Shown: piece by piece, positions 41,034 through 52,860 of the stretch
Layout of the letters: each line of letters opens with the position of its first letter
Position numbering within the stretch: position 1 is the stretch's first letter
Source of the DNA: Staphylococcus shinii
GTDB taxonomy: Bacteria > Bacillota > Bacilli > Staphylococcales > Staphylococcaceae
NCBI RefSeq assembly: GCF_017583065.1
Contig: NZ_JAGEVL010000001.1
Location: forward strand, 186,001-250,000
Reading direction: 5' to 3'
DNA: 64,000 bases
Notes under the pieces: generated by a model
The model's database searches: none
What the model was told of the DNA's origin: nothing
Seen by the model: only the letters and a program-made list of their open reading frames with translations
Position numbers and translations under genes: made by a program

Positions 41034-42665
41034 ATGTCTTTTTATTATGAACAAAAACCATTTGAACAGTATGGACGAATGCTGATTGATAAGGTGCTAA
41101 TTGAGATAGAAGAAGGAGAACATGTTGCATTTTTAGGAGATAATGGTGTTGGAAAATCAACACTCTTGCATGCGCTTAAGGATACCTATAAAGAAAGTGC
41201 TTATTTAATGGAACAAGATATGACTGATTATTATGAGATGACAGCAATGGATTTTATCCTATTTCTAAAACCACAATTAGCTCAATTGAAAAAAGAAATA
41301 CGATATAATTATGAAAAAATAAGTGATTACGTTGCATTGGAAGGCTATGAATTTGAACAAGAAATCATTACGCAAGCAAAATTATTTGATTTAACGGAAA
41401 TCGACTTAGATAAAAAGATTGCGTCGCTTAGCGGAGGACAGCAAACACGTGTAGCGATATTAAAAGCATTCTTATCAAAAAAATCGTTAATATTACTTGA
41501 TGAACCTACTAATCATCTTGATATGACAATGCTAGATAATTTGATAACGAATATAAATAAATCTAAACAGACTATCGTTTTTGTGTCTCATCACAGAGGT
41601 TTCATCAATCAAACGGCATCACACATTTATCAAATAACGCGTAACGGAACGAGAAAATTTCAAGGTAATTATGATCATTATAAACAAGTTGTAGATTTGG
41701 CTCATCAATCACAAGTCAACGCTTATGAAAAACAACAAAAAGAAATCATAGCACTTGAAGCGACTATTAGACGAGTGAATGAATGGCACTCAGCTTCACA
41801 AAAATCAACTAGTGTGCGCGATCCAATACAACAAAAAAGATTAAGTAAATTAGCTCAAAAAGCTAAAGTAAAGGAATCACAACTAAAACAAAATATTAAT
41901 GAAAAACAAATTGAAGCACCCGAAAATGATAATAGGGATTTTCATTTTAATGAGCAAACGCGTTTACGAAAGCGCAGCTTAATAAGATTTGAAAATGTTA
42001 GTATAACTATAAACCGACAGGAAATTTATAGGAATGCTAACTTTGAAATGAAAAATAAAGAAAATATACTTTTAACGGGTCCGAATGGTAGTGGCAAATC
42101 ATTATTTATCGCAATGATTAAACAAGATATAAAACCGGATAAAGGTGATATATATATTACACCATCGCTTAAAATGGCTAGTTTTGATCAGCAAAATAAC
42201 AACTTGAACTTTAACAGCAGTCCATTGGACATGGTGATGGCATTGGACAGTGTAACTCGTAGTGAAGCGCAAACGATTTTAGCTTCTTTTGATTTTAATA
42301 AGGAAAAACTTTATCAACCTATCGCATTTTTATCCATGGGTGAGAAAAGTAGATTACAGTTTGTATTATTATATTTCTCTAACCCACATCTACTTATTTT
42401 AGATGAACCAACCAATTATTTTGATATAGCTACACAAGATTTAATATTAAAAATGATTGAAAGTTTTCAAGGTCAAGTACTTATCGTTACACATGATCAG
42501 TATTTACAATCAAAAATCACTGCTACGCACTGGCATATTAATGATAAGCGATTGCAAAATATGTCATTGAATAGTAAACAACCATCAGATATTAAAAACA
42601 CTATGAAATTATTAGAGGATTTTAAAGATATTGATGAAAATGGTCATTTTGAAACAGACAACTAG
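41034..42665 (+). CDS. ABC-F family ATP-binding protein (Vga/Sal-like, possible ribosome protection)
   Basis: Soluble protein of 543 residues with two ABC domains and no membrane segments. Domain 1 has Walker A GDNGVGKST (35-43), LSGGQ (132-136) and LLDEPTNHLD (154-163). Domain 2 has GPNGSGKS (349-356), LSMGE (433-437) and ILDEPTNYFD. A ~100-residue basic helical linker between them (about 215-315) is the part that reaches the ribosome in resistance ABC-F proteins. Overall it resembles the Vga/Sal branch. In domain 1 the switch motif reads SHHRGF rather than SHDR. GGAGG precedes the ATG. Antibiotic resistance is inference. Confidence 0.82.
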   Translation: MSFYYEQKPFEQYGRMLIDKVLIEIEEGEHVAFLGDNGVGKSTLLHALKDTYKESAYLMEQDMTDYYEMTAMDFILFLKPQLAQLKKEIRYNYEKISDYVALEGYEFEQEIITQAKLFDLTEIDLDKKIASLSGGQQTRVAILKAFLSKKSLILLDEPTNHLDMTMLDNLITNINKSKQTIVFVSHHRGFINQTASHIYQITRNGTRKFQGNYDHYKQVVDLAHQSQVNAYEKQQKEIIALEATIRRVNEWHSASQKSTSVRDPIQQKRLSKLAQKAKVKESQLKQNINEKQIEAPENDNRDFHFNEQTRLRKRSLIRFENVSITINRQEIYRNANFEMKNKENILLTGPNGSGKSLFIAMIKQDIKPDKGDIYITPSLKMASFDQQNNNLNFNSSPLDMVMALDSVTRSEAQTILASFDFNKEKLYQPIAFLSMGEKSRLQFVLLYFSNPHLLILDEPTNYFDIATQDLILKMIESFQGQVLIVTHDQYLQSKITATHWHINDKRLQNMSLNSKQPSDIKNTMKLLEDFKDIDENGHFETDN

Positions 42666-42725
42666 AAAAATTAATTATATGGTGCTATCATTGGAACATT
42701 GATAAAAATTTAAGGAGTGTCAAGC

Positions 42726-43871
42726 ATGGAAGTATACGCAGATTATGCTGCTACAACACCAGTTAAACAAGAAGTAATTGATAAAATGATGGATATTTAT
42801 TCTGTTCATTATGGTAATCCGTCTTCCATTCACAGTATAGGAAGAGATGCACGAAAGTATTTAGATGAAGCACGTCGTACAATTGCATCTTCTTTTAACG
42901 CAAAACCAAGTGAAGTGATTTTTACAAGCGGTGCGACAGAATCTAATAACACTGCTATTAAAGGGATGGCTTATGACCAGATGGACAAAGGAAAACATAT
43001 TATCACTTCCAAAATTGAGCACCATTCTGTACTCCATGTATTTGAGCAACTAGAAAAAGAAGGTTTTGAAGTCACATATTTAGATGTTGATAAACAAGGT
43101 ATAATAAACCTTCAGCAATTAGAAAATGCTATTACAGAACAGACGATTTTAGTTTCAATCATGTTTGTTAATAATGAAGTAGGTACTGTCGAACCAATGT
43201 ACGATATTGAAGAAATTATTGGTAAATCCAATGCACTGTTTCATGTTGATGCAGTACAAGCGATTGGTCATTTAGAAATAGATTTTCATGAATTTGATAT
43301 TGATGCTATGAGTATTACTGCACATAAATTTGGTGGTCCTAAAGGCGTTGGCATACTACTATTAAAAGAAGGTACTTCATTAAAATATCAACAATTAGGT
43401 GGAGAACAAGAGGGTAAACGTAGAGCTGGTACTGAAAATTTACCGCAAATTGTTGGATTAGCTGAAGCTGTTACGCTTGCAAACCAATATAGAGACGAAA
43501 ACAATGTACATTTAATGAATCTTAAAAATTTATTCTTAGTTTCATTACAAGAACGCTCAATCCCATTTGAATTAAATGGTTCTATGACAGATTCAACTGG
43601 TCACATTGTAAATTTATATTTACCATTTATAGATGTAGAAACAATGCTGACTTTATTAGATTTATCCAATATATATGTTTCATCAGGTTCAGCTTGTACT
43701 GCAGGGACTACAACACCATCACATGTATTACAAGCAATGTATGATGAAGAAGATAATCGAGCAAAACATTCTGTAAGATTTAGTTTTAACGAACAAACAA
43801 CTGAACAAGAAATAAAATATATAGCTACAGAAATTCATAAAATTTATCATAAATTTAAGGAGGACGTGTAA
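42726..43871 (+). CDS. iscS: Cysteine desulfurase
   Basis: PLP enzyme that supplies sulfur for tRNA thiolation; here it is directly before mnmA, the expected acceptor. The 381-residue protein has the PLP lysine K201 (TAHKFGGPKG) and the persulfide cysteine C324 (SSGSACTAG). AAGGAGTG precedes the ATG at 42726; the GTG nine bases earlier is not needed. It is a NifS/IscS-like enzyme (Bacillus YrvO type). Confidence 0.95.
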   Translation: MEVYADYAATTPVKQEVIDKMMDIYSVHYGNPSSIHSIGRDARKYLDEARRTIASSFNAKPSEVIFTSGATESNNTAIKGMAYDQMDKGKHIITSKIEHHSVLHVFEQLEKEGFEVTYLDVDKQGIINLQQLENAITEQTILVSIMFVNNEVGTVEPMYDIEEIIGKSNALFHVDAVQAIGHLEIDFHEFDIDAMSITAHKFGGPKGVGILLLKEGTSLKYQQLGGEQEGKRRAGTENLPQIVGLAEAVTLANQYRDENNVHLMNLKNLFLVSLQERSIPFELNGSMTDSTGHIVNLYLPFIDVETMLTLLDLSNIYVSSGSACTAGTTTPSHVLQAMYDEEDNRAKHSVRFSFNEQTTEQEIKYIATEIHKIYHKFKEDV

Positions 43872-44984
<1,113 letters not shown>

Positions 44985-45007
44985 ACCAAAAGATGAAGTA
45001 TTATTTA

Positions 45008-45057
45008 GAAATCGTTAGTAGACTATATAATATAGTATCTAGCGATTTCTTTTTTTA
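45008..45057 (+). terminator. Terminator after mnmA
   Basis: AAATCGTTAGTAGACTATA pairs with TATAGTATCTAGCGATTT (small mismatches), followed by CTTTTTTT. Confidence 0.85.
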
Positions 45058-45119
45058 AAATTAATATTTCAAAAAAATGAGTAAATGTTATAATTAATAG
45101 TCAGAAAAGAGGGTTAAAG

Positions 45120-45785
45120 TTGAATCAAGAGCAAATATATAAATTAATTAAACAGGGTAACTTTGAAGAAGCACTTAAAGCATTATTTGAAAATATAGAA
45201 GCTAGTCCAAAAGAAGTTGAAAATTACATAAATGCCGGAATATTATTGGCTGAAGCGGGAGAAGTAGAAAAAGCTGAAAAATTCTTTCAAAGAGCAATCA
45301 CTTTAGATCCGGTAAACGGTGCAATTTATTATAATTTAGGTAATGTATATTACAATGAAGGTCGTTTTAATGAAGCGATAAAATTATACCAACAAGCGCT
45401 GAAATTTAACGTTGATAAAGTTGATACAAATTACATGATTGGAATGTCTTTCAATCAACTAGAAGCATTTAACGAAGCTTTACCATTCCTAATGACTGCA
45501 GCGGAACAAGATGACCGTGATGATGCTGAGGTACAATTCCAATACGGGCTTGTGTTATGTCATTTAGAAATGTTTGAACCAGCTATTGACCAGCTAAACC
45601 GAGTATTAGCAATCGATAAAAAACATGCAGATGCGCTTTATAATTTAGGTTTAGCCACTTATATGCAAACGGAGAATACTGACGAAGCTATTCGTCACTT
45701 TGAAGCGGCTGTCGATGCTAATCCAGATCATGTCATGAGCCATCATGCTATTAAAACTTTTAAATCTATCGCAGAGGAGGAATAA
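45120..45785 (+). CDS. Tetratricopeptide repeat protein
   Basis: The 221-residue protein is built of about six TPR units; the clearest is PVNGAIYYNLGNVYYNEGRF with the W/L-G-Y-A-F-A-P spacing. TPR proteins serve as interaction scaffolds; partners unknown. Translation starts at TTG with AAGAGGG upstream. recD2 follows four bases after the stop, so a shared transcript is likely. Confidence 0.9.
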   Translation: MNQEQIYKLIKQGNFEEALKALFENIEASPKEVENYINAGILLAEAGEVEKAEKFFQRAITLDPVNGAIYYNLGNVYYNEGRFNEAIKLYQQALKFNVDKVDTNYMIGMSFNQLEAFNEALPFLMTAAEQDDRDDAEVQFQYGLVLCHLEMFEPAIDQLNRVLAIDKKHADALYNLGLATYMQTENTDEAIRHFEAAVDANPDHVMSHHAIKTFKSIAEEE

Positions 45786-45788
45786 CTT

Positions 45789-48176
45789 ATGGAAAACCCT
45801 ACACTATTTAATAATTCAATGATTAAAGGGACCGTTGATGCGATTTTGTTTCAAAACAAAGAAAATTTTTATACGGTTTTAAAAGTTGATACAATTGAAT
45901 CCAACGAGACATTCGATTCAATGCCTACAATTGTAGGGTTTTTTCCAGATATTGCAGAAGGTGACGTTTATACATTTAAAGGGCAAGTAGTTACACATGC
46001 GAAATATGGTAAACAATTAAAAGCTGAAACTTTTGAAAAAGAGTTACCACAAACCAAAGAAGCGATTATAAGTTATTTATCAAGTGATCTTTTTAAAGGA
46101 ATAGGTAAAAAAACGGCTCAAAGTATAGTAAATAAATTAGGTGAGAATGCGATTAGTGACATTTTAAATGATCCAAGTATATTGGAAAAAGTACCTAGTT
46201 TACCTAAAAAGAAACAAAAACAAATCGCTGAACAAATCGCAAGTAATCAAGAAACAGAACAAATTATTATTCGACTTCATGATTTGGGTTTTGGGCCAAA
46301 GTTAGCAATGGCTATATACCAAGCATATTTAGGCGAAACGCTCAACGTAGTTGAAAACAAGCCTTATCAACTTGTATATGACGTCAAAGGTATCGGTTTT
46401 AATAAGGCGGACATATTAGCGCGTAATGTTGGCATTCAATTTAACGATGCAGAACGTCTTAAAGCAGGGTTGCTTTATGTCTTAGAAGAAGAATGCATAA
46501 AACAGGGTCATACTTATTTACCAACTAATAATGTACTAGAGATGACACAAGATATGTTGTCACAACCACCAGGCGAGTTAATAGAAATACAACAATTAGA
46601 ACAAGTGTTACAGGATTTAGTCAATGACACTAAATTAATCCAACAAGAAAATGAAGTTGCGATTCCAAGTCTATACTATTCAGAACTGAAAAGCGTTCAA
46701 AATTTATACCGTAATTTTAGTTATACAAATAAACTTAAAGAAATTGAACAATCTGATTTGCTACTTGAAATCGGAGAAATTGAGGAACGAAATAAAGTAA
46801 CATATGCAGATTCTCAAAGAGAAGCCTTGCAAACAGCTATTAATTCTAAAATCATGTTGCTAACCGGTGGACCAGGCACAGGAAAAACTACTGTCATTAA
46901 AGGAATTGTTGAACTGTATGCAGAGTTGCATGGTTTGTCATTAGATTATGATGATTATCAAAATGATGATTATCCAGTAGTCCTAGGTGCGCCAACTGGC
47001 CGAGCATCAAAACGTTTGTCAGAGTCAACTGGATTGGAAGCTATGACGATACATCGTCTAATAGGTTGGAATCAAGATACACAACCGGAAGATATTTTGG
47101 ATAATGAGATTTCTGCAAAACTTATTATTATAGATGAAATGTCCATGGTTGATACATGGTTATTCCATCAGTTTTTGAGTGCTGTACCTATCGATGCGCA
47201 AGTTATACTAGTCGGGGATGAAGATCAACTGCCATCTGTCGGACCAGGTCAAGTATTTAAGGATTTAATTGATTCGAAAGTGATTCCTCGTGTGAATTTA
47301 ACTGAAGTTTACCGCCAACAAGATGGTTCAAGTATTATTGAATTAGCGCATAGGATGAAACTAGGAGAAGCAATTGATATTACACAAAGATTTCATGATC
47401 GTAATTTTATAAACTGTACAACAGAACAGATACCCTCTGTTGTCGAAAAAGTAGTATCAAGTGCAGTGAATAAAGGTTATGATATGAGTGATATTCAAGT
47501 ATTAGCTCCGATGTATAAAGGGTCTGCAGGTATTAAGAAACTAAATACAATATTGCAAGATATCTTGAACCCTAAAGAACAGGATACTCGAGAAATTGAG
47601 TTTGGTGATATTGTTTTTAGAAAAGGTGATAAGGTATTACAACTTGTTAACCGACCAAGCGATAATATATTTAACGGTGATATTGGGGTTATTGTAGGCA
47701 TCTTCTGGGCTAAAGAAAATGCATTAAACAAAGATGTTTTGGTGGTTGATTTTGAAGGTAACGAGATTACATTTGTTCGCCAAGACTTAATGGAATTAAC
47801 GCATGCTTATTGTACATCAATCCATAAGTCACAAGGTTCAGAATTTCCAATCGTTATTATGCCGATGGTTAAACAGTACTTTAGAATGCTACAAAAACCC
47901 ATATTATATACTGGTTTAACACGTGCCAAACAGTCACTTGTGTTCTTAGGAGATCCACAAGCATTTGATATTGGTCTCAAGACTCATGGCCAAGTGAGAA
48001 TGACACAATTGTGTACTTTTCTTAAAATGTACTTTAATAATGATGAAGAAACTGAAAGTGATGATGTCAGTAATTCTTTTGATGCTGATATTATTTTATC
48101 TGAAGAAAATATATTTAAGATAAATCCAATGATTAATATGGGAGAGTTTTCCCCATATGACTTCGTTGAAGATTGA
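45789..48176 (+). CDS. recD2: ATP-dependent DNA helicase RecD2
   Basis: SF1B helicase of the RecBC-independent RecD2 type, 795 residues. An N-terminal OB-like region and helix-hairpin-helix repeats (FKGIGKKTAQSIV, VKGIGFNKADIL) come first. The helicase core has Walker A GGPGTGKT starting at 360, IIIDEMSMVD and QGSEFPIVI, and the C-terminal motif VI region GLTRAKQSLV. GAGGAGGAA precedes the ATG. Confidence 0.95.
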   Translation: MENPTLFNNSMIKGTVDAILFQNKENFYTVLKVDTIESNETFDSMPTIVGFFPDIAEGDVYTFKGQVVTHAKYGKQLKAETFEKELPQTKEAIISYLSSDLFKGIGKKTAQSIVNKLGENAISDILNDPSILEKVPSLPKKKQKQIAEQIASNQETEQIIIRLHDLGFGPKLAMAIYQAYLGETLNVVENKPYQLVYDVKGIGFNKADILARNVGIQFNDAERLKAGLLYVLEEECIKQGHTYLPTNNVLEMTQDMLSQPPGELIEIQQLEQVLQDLVNDTKLIQQENEVAIPSLYYSELKSVQNLYRNFSYTNKLKEIEQSDLLLEIGEIEERNKVTYADSQREALQTAINSKIMLLTGGPGTGKTTVIKGIVELYAELHGLSLDYDDYQNDDYPVVLGAPTGRASKRLSESTGLEAMTIHRLIGWNQDTQPEDILDNEISAKLIIIDEMSMVDTWLFHQFLSAVPIDAQVILVGDEDQLPSVGPGQVFKDLIDSKVIPRVNLTEVYRQQDGSSIIELAHRMKLGEAIDITQRFHDRNFINCTTEQIPSVVEKVVSSAVNKGYDMSDIQVLAPMYKGSAGIKKLNTILQDILNPKEQDTREIEFGDIVFRKGDKVLQLVNRPSDNIFNGDIGVIVGIFWAKENALNKDVLVVDFEGNEITFVRQDLMELTHAYCTSIHKSQGSEFPIVIMPMVKQYFRMLQKPILYTGLTRAKQSLVFLGDPQAFDIGLKTHGQVRMTQLCTFLKMYFNNDEETESDDVSNSFDADIILSEENIFKINPMINMGEFSPYDFVED

Positions 48177-48204
48177 CATTGTCGTTGAAAATAAATACAA
48201 TATA

Positions 48205-48467
48205 AATAACTTCGCATGAAGATAAGTAAACTATGTTTTATCCCAAGAGATGTACTGGTTGGTGAAAAGTACAATGAATATAGTTGAAAGCTACTTTGTG
48301 TCAGTAAGCATAATAACTAATTGAGTGATAAGTGTATGTTAGTAAATTTGTTAAGACTGTTGAATTACATAATTTTAACAATGACGTCTATAAAGATTTA
48401 CTGATGCTTATAACTAGGGTGGTACCGCGAAACGTTCGTCCCTTTTATGAGGATGGGCGTTTTTTAT
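48205..48467 (+). promoter_or_regulatory. T-box leader of alaS
   Basis: The leader has T-box core AGGGTGGTACCGCGA at 48416-48430, then the terminator stem AACGTTCGTCC / GGATGGGCGTT and a T-run. Stem I features AGTAA and GAGATGTAC...GGTTGGTG are visible. GCT (alanine) at 48290-48292, in GAAAGCTACT, is the likely specifier. The left edge is approximate. Confidence 0.88.
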
Positions 48468-48524
48468 TTTCATTTTTTATGAATTACTGTTATAACTTGA
48501 GTTGAGATGGAGGAAATTTAAGGT

Positions 48525-51155
48525 ATGAAAAACTTAAAAGCAAGTGAAATTAGACAAAATTTTATCGATTATTTTGTAGAACAAGGTCATATGGTTGAAC
48601 CATCAGCACCATTAGTTCCAATTGATGATGATTCTTTACTATGGATTAATTCTGGTGTAGCAACGTTAAAAAAATATTTTGATGGTAGGGAAACGCCAAG
48701 AAAACCACGTATTGTGAATTCACAAAAAGCAATTAGAACAAATGACATTGAAAATGTAGGGTTTACTGCACGTCATCATACATTTTTTGAAATGTTAGGT
48801 AATTTCTCAATTGGTAATTATTTTAAAAAAGAAGCAATTGAATTTGCATGGGAATTTTTAACTAGTGAGAAATGGATGGCAATGGACCCTAAATTGTTAT
48901 ATGTGACTGTACATCCAGAAGATATTGAAGCGTATCGTATATGGAATGAAGACATTGGCTTAGAGGAAAGTAGAATTATTAGAATTGAAGGAAATTTCTG
49001 GGACATTGGTGAAGGCCCTTCAGGTCCTAATACAGAAATTTTCTATGATCGTGGAGATAGTTATGGTAAAGATGATCCAGCTGAAGAAATGTATCCAGGT
49101 GGAGAGAATGAGCGTTTCCTTGAAGTGTGGAATTTAGTGTTTAGTGAATTTAACCATAATAAAGACCACACATATACACCACTCCCAAATAAAAACATTG
49201 ATACGGGTATGGGATTAGAAAGAATGGCATCATTAGCTCAAAATGTACGTACAAATTATGAAACAGATTTATTTATGCCAATAATCCGTGAAGTAGAAAC
49301 GTTATCAGGGAAAAAATATTTAGAAAAAGATGCATACGATGTGGCATTTAAAGTTATATCAGATCATATTCGTACGATTGCATTTGCAATCGCTGACGGT
49401 GCATTACCAGCTAACGAGGGTCGTGGTTATGTATTACGTCGCTTGTTACGTCGTGCTGTAAGATTTAGCCAATCTTTAGATATCAATGAACCATTTATGT
49501 ATCAATTAGTTGATATAGTTGCTGATATTATGGAACCATATTATCCAAATGTAAAAGAAAAGTCTGGCTTTATTAAACGTGTAATTAAATCTGAAGAAGA
49601 ACGTTTCCACGAAACATTGGAAGAAGGGCTTGCTATTTTAAATAATCTTGTGGCTCAAGCAAAAGAACAATCTAATGAAATTAGTGGTAAAGATGCTTTT
49701 AAACTTTATGATACTTACGGGTTCCCTGTAGAACTAACTGAAGAGATTGCAACACAAGAAAATTTAACAGTAGATATGGCCACATTTGAGTCTGAAATGC
49801 AGCAACAAAGAGATAGAGCTAGACAAGCAAGACAAAATTCACAATCAATGCAAGTGCAAAGTGAAGTATTGAAGAAAATTACGACTGAAAGTAAGTTTGT
49901 TGGTTATGATGTAATGGACAGAGCTACTACAATAACTGATATCATTTATAATGGCGAATTAGTTGATACTGCAGAAGCTGGTGAGATCGTTTACTTCATC
50001 CTTAAAGAGACGCCATTTTATGCAGTAAGTGGTGGTCAAGTTGCCGATCAAGGTAAAGTAAGTAATGAAAACTTTGAAATTGCAGTAACTGAAGTTACAA
50101 AAGCACCTAATGGTCAAAACTTACACAAAGGTGAGATTCAATTTGGTACAGTAAAAACAAATGCAGAAGTGTCCGCAAGCGTTAACCATAAAGACCGTAG
50201 TGCAATTAAGAAAAATCATAGTGCAACACATTTATTACATGCAGCCTTAAAAGAAGTATTAGGCGAACACGTTAATCAAGCTGGTTCATTGGTTGAAGCA
50301 GAGCGTTTAAGATTTGATTTTTCACATTTTGGTCCAATGACTCAAGAAGAAATTGATCAAGTGGAACGCAGAGTTAATGAAGAAATATGGAACAGTATTG
50401 AAGTTAATATCCAAGAAATGCCTATTGAAGAAGCTAAACAAATTGGTGCAATGGCATTATTTGGTGAGAAATACGGTGATGTAGTTAGAGTAGTAAATAT
50501 GGCACCGTTCTCAATTGAGTTATGTGGCGGTATTCATGTTAATAATACATCTGAAATCGGTCTATTTAAAATCGTGAGTGAATCTGGTACTGGTGCTGGA
50601 GTTAGACGAATAGAAGCTTTAACTGGTAAATCAGCTTTTCTATATTTAGAAACAATACAAACGCAATTTAATGCTGTTAAAACTCAAGTAAAAGTAAAAA
50701 CAGATGACCAAGTATTAGATAAAGTAATACAAATGCAAACAGAAGAAAAAGAATTAGTGAAACAACTAGAACAAAAAAATAAAGAAGTTACTTCACTGAA
50801 AATGGGAGACATTACAAACCAAGTTGAAGAAATTAACGGTTTGAAATTCCTTGCTACCGAAGTTGAAGTGCCAAACGCTAAGGCTATACGTGAAACGATG
50901 GATGATTTCAAATCAAAATTACAAGATACAGTGATTGTATTAATTAGTAATGTAGATGGTAAAGTATCTTTAGTAGCGACTGTGCCCAAAACACTTACTG
51001 ATAAAGTAAAAGCTGGTGACATTATAAAAAATATGGCGCCAATTGTTGGAGGTAAAGGTGGCGGTCGCCCTGACATGGCTCAAGGTGGCGGTACTCAGCC
51101 AGAAAACATAACAGAAGCATTACGATTTATTAAAGATTACATTAAATCCCTATAA
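48525..51155 (+). CDS. alaS: Alanyl-tRNA synthetase
   Basis: Class II synthetase, 876 residues. Order: catalytic domain ([33 protein letters not shown]), tRNA-binding domain, editing domain with zinc-site HSATHLLH near residue 565 and CGGIHV, and the C-terminal C-Ala domain ending in [20 protein letters not shown] precedes the ATG by about ten bases. Regulated by the T-box. Confidence 0.99.
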   Translation: MKNLKASEIRQNFIDYFVEQGHMVEPSAPLVPIDDDSLLWINSGVATLKKYFDGRETPRKPRIVNSQKAIRTNDIENVGFTARHHTFFEMLGNFSIGNYFKKEAIEFAWEFLTSEKWMAMDPKLLYVTVHPEDIEAYRIWNEDIGLEESRIIRIEGNFWDIGEGPSGPNTEIFYDRGDSYGKDDPAEEMYPGGENERFLEVWNLVFSEFNHNKDHTYTPLPNKNIDTGMGLERMASLAQNVRTNYETDLFMPIIREVETLSGKKYLEKDAYDVAFKVISDHIRTIAFAIADGALPANEGRGYVLRRLLRRAVRFSQSLDINEPFMYQLVDIVADIMEPYYPNVKEKSGFIKRVIKSEEERFHETLEEGLAILNNLVAQAKEQSNEISGKDAFKLYDTYGFPVELTEEIATQENLTVDMATFESEMQQQRDRARQARQNSQSMQVQSEVLKKITTESKFVGYDVMDRATTITDIIYNGELVDTAEAGEIVYFILKETPFYAVSGGQVADQGKVSNENFEIAVTEVTKAPNGQNLHKGEIQFGTVKTNAEVSASVNHKDRSAIKKNHSATHLLHAALKEVLGEHVNQAGSLVEAERLRFDFSHFGPMTQEEIDQVERRVNEEIWNSIEVNIQEMPIEEAKQIGAMALFGEKYGDVVRVVNMAPFSIELCGGIHVNNTSEIGLFKIVSESGTGAGVRRIEALTGKSAFLYLETIQTQFNAVKTQVKVKTDDQVLDKVIQMQTEEKELVKQLEQKNKEVTSLKMGDITNQVEEINGLKFLATEVEVPNAKAIRETMDDFKSKLQDTVIVLISNVDGKVSLVATVPKTLTDKVKAGDIIKNMAPIVGGKGGGRPDMAQGGGTQPENITEALRFIKDYIKSL

Positions 51156-51223
51156 CTTCAAGTCATTCTCATGTAGAATGTGAATTAAGTACTTTTTTAT
51201 TCGATACAAAAGGAGTGTAATAA

Positions 51224-51484
51224 ATGGAAAATTTTGATAAAACTATGAAATTTAATTATGATGAAATTCCAAAAGAAGATGTCAAAACAGTGTTACAAAA
51301 TGTCTATAATACGTTAAAAGAAAAAGGATATAATCCAGTGAATCAAATCGTAGGTTATTTACTATCGGGTGATCCGGCTTATATTCCGCGTAATAATGAA
51401 GCTAGAAATCAAATACGTCGCATAGACCGTGATGATATTATGGAAGAATTAGTTTCTAGTTACTTACAAAAGAAATCTAACTAA
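51224..51484 (+). CDS. ireB: IreB-family regulatory phosphoprotein
   Basis: The 86-residue protein (UPF0297) begins [16 protein letters not shown] and contains [21 protein letters not shown]. In enterococci IreB is phosphorylated by the PASTA kinase IreK and affects cephalosporin tolerance; the role in staphylococci is inferred. AAAGGAGTG precedes the ATG. The order alaS-ireB-ruvX-DUF1292 is conserved in Bacillales. Confidence 0.93.
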   Translation: MENFDKTMKFNYDEIPKEDVKTVLQNVYNTLKEKGYNPVNQIVGYLLSGDPAYIPRNNEARNQIRRIDRDDIMEELVSSYLQKKSN

Positions 51485-51487
51485 TAA

Positions 51488-51916
51488 ATGTTAAAACATA
51501 AAATCATTGGATTAGATGTAGGTAGTAAAACTGTTGGCATTGCAATAAGTGATCTGATGGGTTGGACAGCCCAAGGATTAGATACACTCCGTATAGACGA
51601 AGAAAAAAATGAATTAGGTATAAATCAACTTGTAGATATTATACAAAAAGAGAAAGTTGGTACCGTAATTGTCGGATTACCAAAAAACATGAACAATTCT
51701 ATTGGATTTCGAGGCGAGGCTTCGTTACAATACAAGGAGCAACTTCAAGAAGCACTGCCATCATTAGAAATAATCATGTGGGATGAACGCTTAAGCACTA
51801 TGGCTGCAGAACGTTCACTGCTTGAAGCAGATGTTTCTAGACAGAAACGAAAGAAAGTAATTGATAAAATGGCTGCAGTCTTTATTCTGCAAGGCTATTT
51901 AGACTCATTACAATAA
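51488..51916 (+). CDS. ruvX: RuvX/YqgF-family Holliday junction resolvase-like nuclease
   Basis: The 142-residue RNase H-like protein has the first acidic residue in [15 protein letters not shown] and the DERLST motif. Its family has been linked to Holliday junction cleavage and to 16S rRNA 5'-end processing. The start lies three bases after the ireB stop; the last ireB codons contain no strong ribosome site, so translational coupling is likely. Confidence 0.93.
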   Translation: MLKHKIIGLDVGSKTVGIAISDLMGWTAQGLDTLRIDEEKNELGINQLVDIIQKEKVGTVIVGLPKNMNNSIGFRGEASLQYKEQLQEALPSLEIIMWDERLSTMAAERSLLEADVSRQKRKKVIDKMAAVFILQGYLDSLQ

Positions 51917-51932
51917 AAAGGAGCGTTTAATT

Positions 51933-52259
51933 ATGACTGAACACAATCACGATTCTCAATTAGAAATTAACAACGAGGAAGAATTACTTACTCTATACGA
52001 TGAAGAAGGTAACGAAGTTTTATATCGTAAAGTATTAGAATTCTTCCACCCAGAATTTAAAAAAGAATATGTGATTCTTGCTGAAGAAGGCGCAGAATCT
52101 GACGATGATGATTTAATAGAATTGGTACCAATGATCAATGAACCAGATGAAAATGGTGAAGGTGGTAAATTCTTACCTGTAGAAACAGATGAAGAATGGG
52201 ACATGATTGAAGAAGTAGTTAATACTGAAATGGATGATCATGATCACGACCACGAATAA
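51933..52259 (+). CDS. DUF1292-family acidic protein (YrzB-like)
   Basis: The 108-residue acidic protein starts [12 protein letters not shown] and ends in HDHDHDHE. The middle segment [20 protein letters not shown] and YVILAEE match DUF1292. Function is unknown. AAAAGGAG precedes the ATG; it closes the alaS-ireB-ruvX group. Confidence 0.9.
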   Translation: MTEHNHDSQLEINNEEELLTLYDEEGNEVLYRKVLEFFHPEFKKEYVILAEEGAESDDDDLIELVPMINEPDENGEGGKFLPVETDEEWDMIEEVVNTEMDDHDHDHE

Positions 52260-52295
52260 TAAAGAATAATTAATTAAAGTGTAAATACGCATAAG

Positions 52296-52319
52296 AGCTT
52301 GGGATATAAATCTCATGCT
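52296..52319. repeat. Short intergenic repeat hairpin, copy 2
   Basis: AGCTTGGGATATAAATCTCATGCT is an imperfect hairpin whose core GGGATATAAATCTCA matches GGGAGACAAATCCCA of the copy at 13471-13488 in 12 of 15 positions. Confidence 0.55.
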
Positions 52320-52325
52320 TAAAAT

Positions 52326-52364
52326 AAAGGGTTAATCCGTAACAAAATGGATTAGCCCTTTTTA
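52326..52364 (+). terminator. Terminator of the alaS-ireB-ruvX-DUF1292 group
   Basis: AAAGGGTTAATCC pairs with GGATTAGCCCTTT (one wobble) around GTAACAAAAT, followed by a T-run. Confidence 0.9.
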
Positions 52365-52832
52365 TATTAAAATATTATAACTTTGGCCGTGTATGCTTGT
52401 TTAGGGTTTAGTTTGAGCGTATAAGTTGAGTCTGTAATTTAATCTTAATACTGTACCTTCATATATCAGCACGATAATAAATTATGTGTTTTAATACAAG
52501 GAATTATGAAGTTTCGTATAATAAAATTATCCGTACATAATTTGAGAAGGGATGCTTTTTATATTAATGTTCTAAAACGACTTCAATTTCAATAGAAATT
52601 TCAATTTTAAACTCAATTAAAACTAGTTATATTTATACCGGATTTTCAAATATATTTTTGCTTATTTAGTATTCACTATGACTTTACACTTATATTCTTT
52701 ATGCGTTTGTGATAAAATATATAAAGTTAAATTTGTGCGTACATACATAAAAGAAAAAGTTTTATAGTGAATCATTATTAAAATTAAATACGCAAATTGA
52801 ATTTAGGATTTAATATTTTGTTTAAATTATTT

Positions 52833-52860
52833 AATCAGTCATTAAGTGACTGATTTATTT
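52833..52860 (+). terminator. Terminator-like hairpin upstream of trmR
   Basis: AATCAGTCA-TTAAG-TGACTGATT is a perfect 9-bp stem followed by TATTTTA. It lies about 50 bases before trmR, so it would end a short upstream transcript or attenuate trmR. Confidence 0.65.

Noticed and set aside
50684..51076. 130-codon minus-strand frame inside alaS
   Set aside because: Low-complexity Ser/Thr/Leu translation opposite a conserved C-Ala domain; a reverse shadow.
52506..52595. 29-codon frame in the gap before trmR
   Set aside because: Ribosome site is too close and weak, and the composition is like the surrounding non-coding AT-rich DNA.
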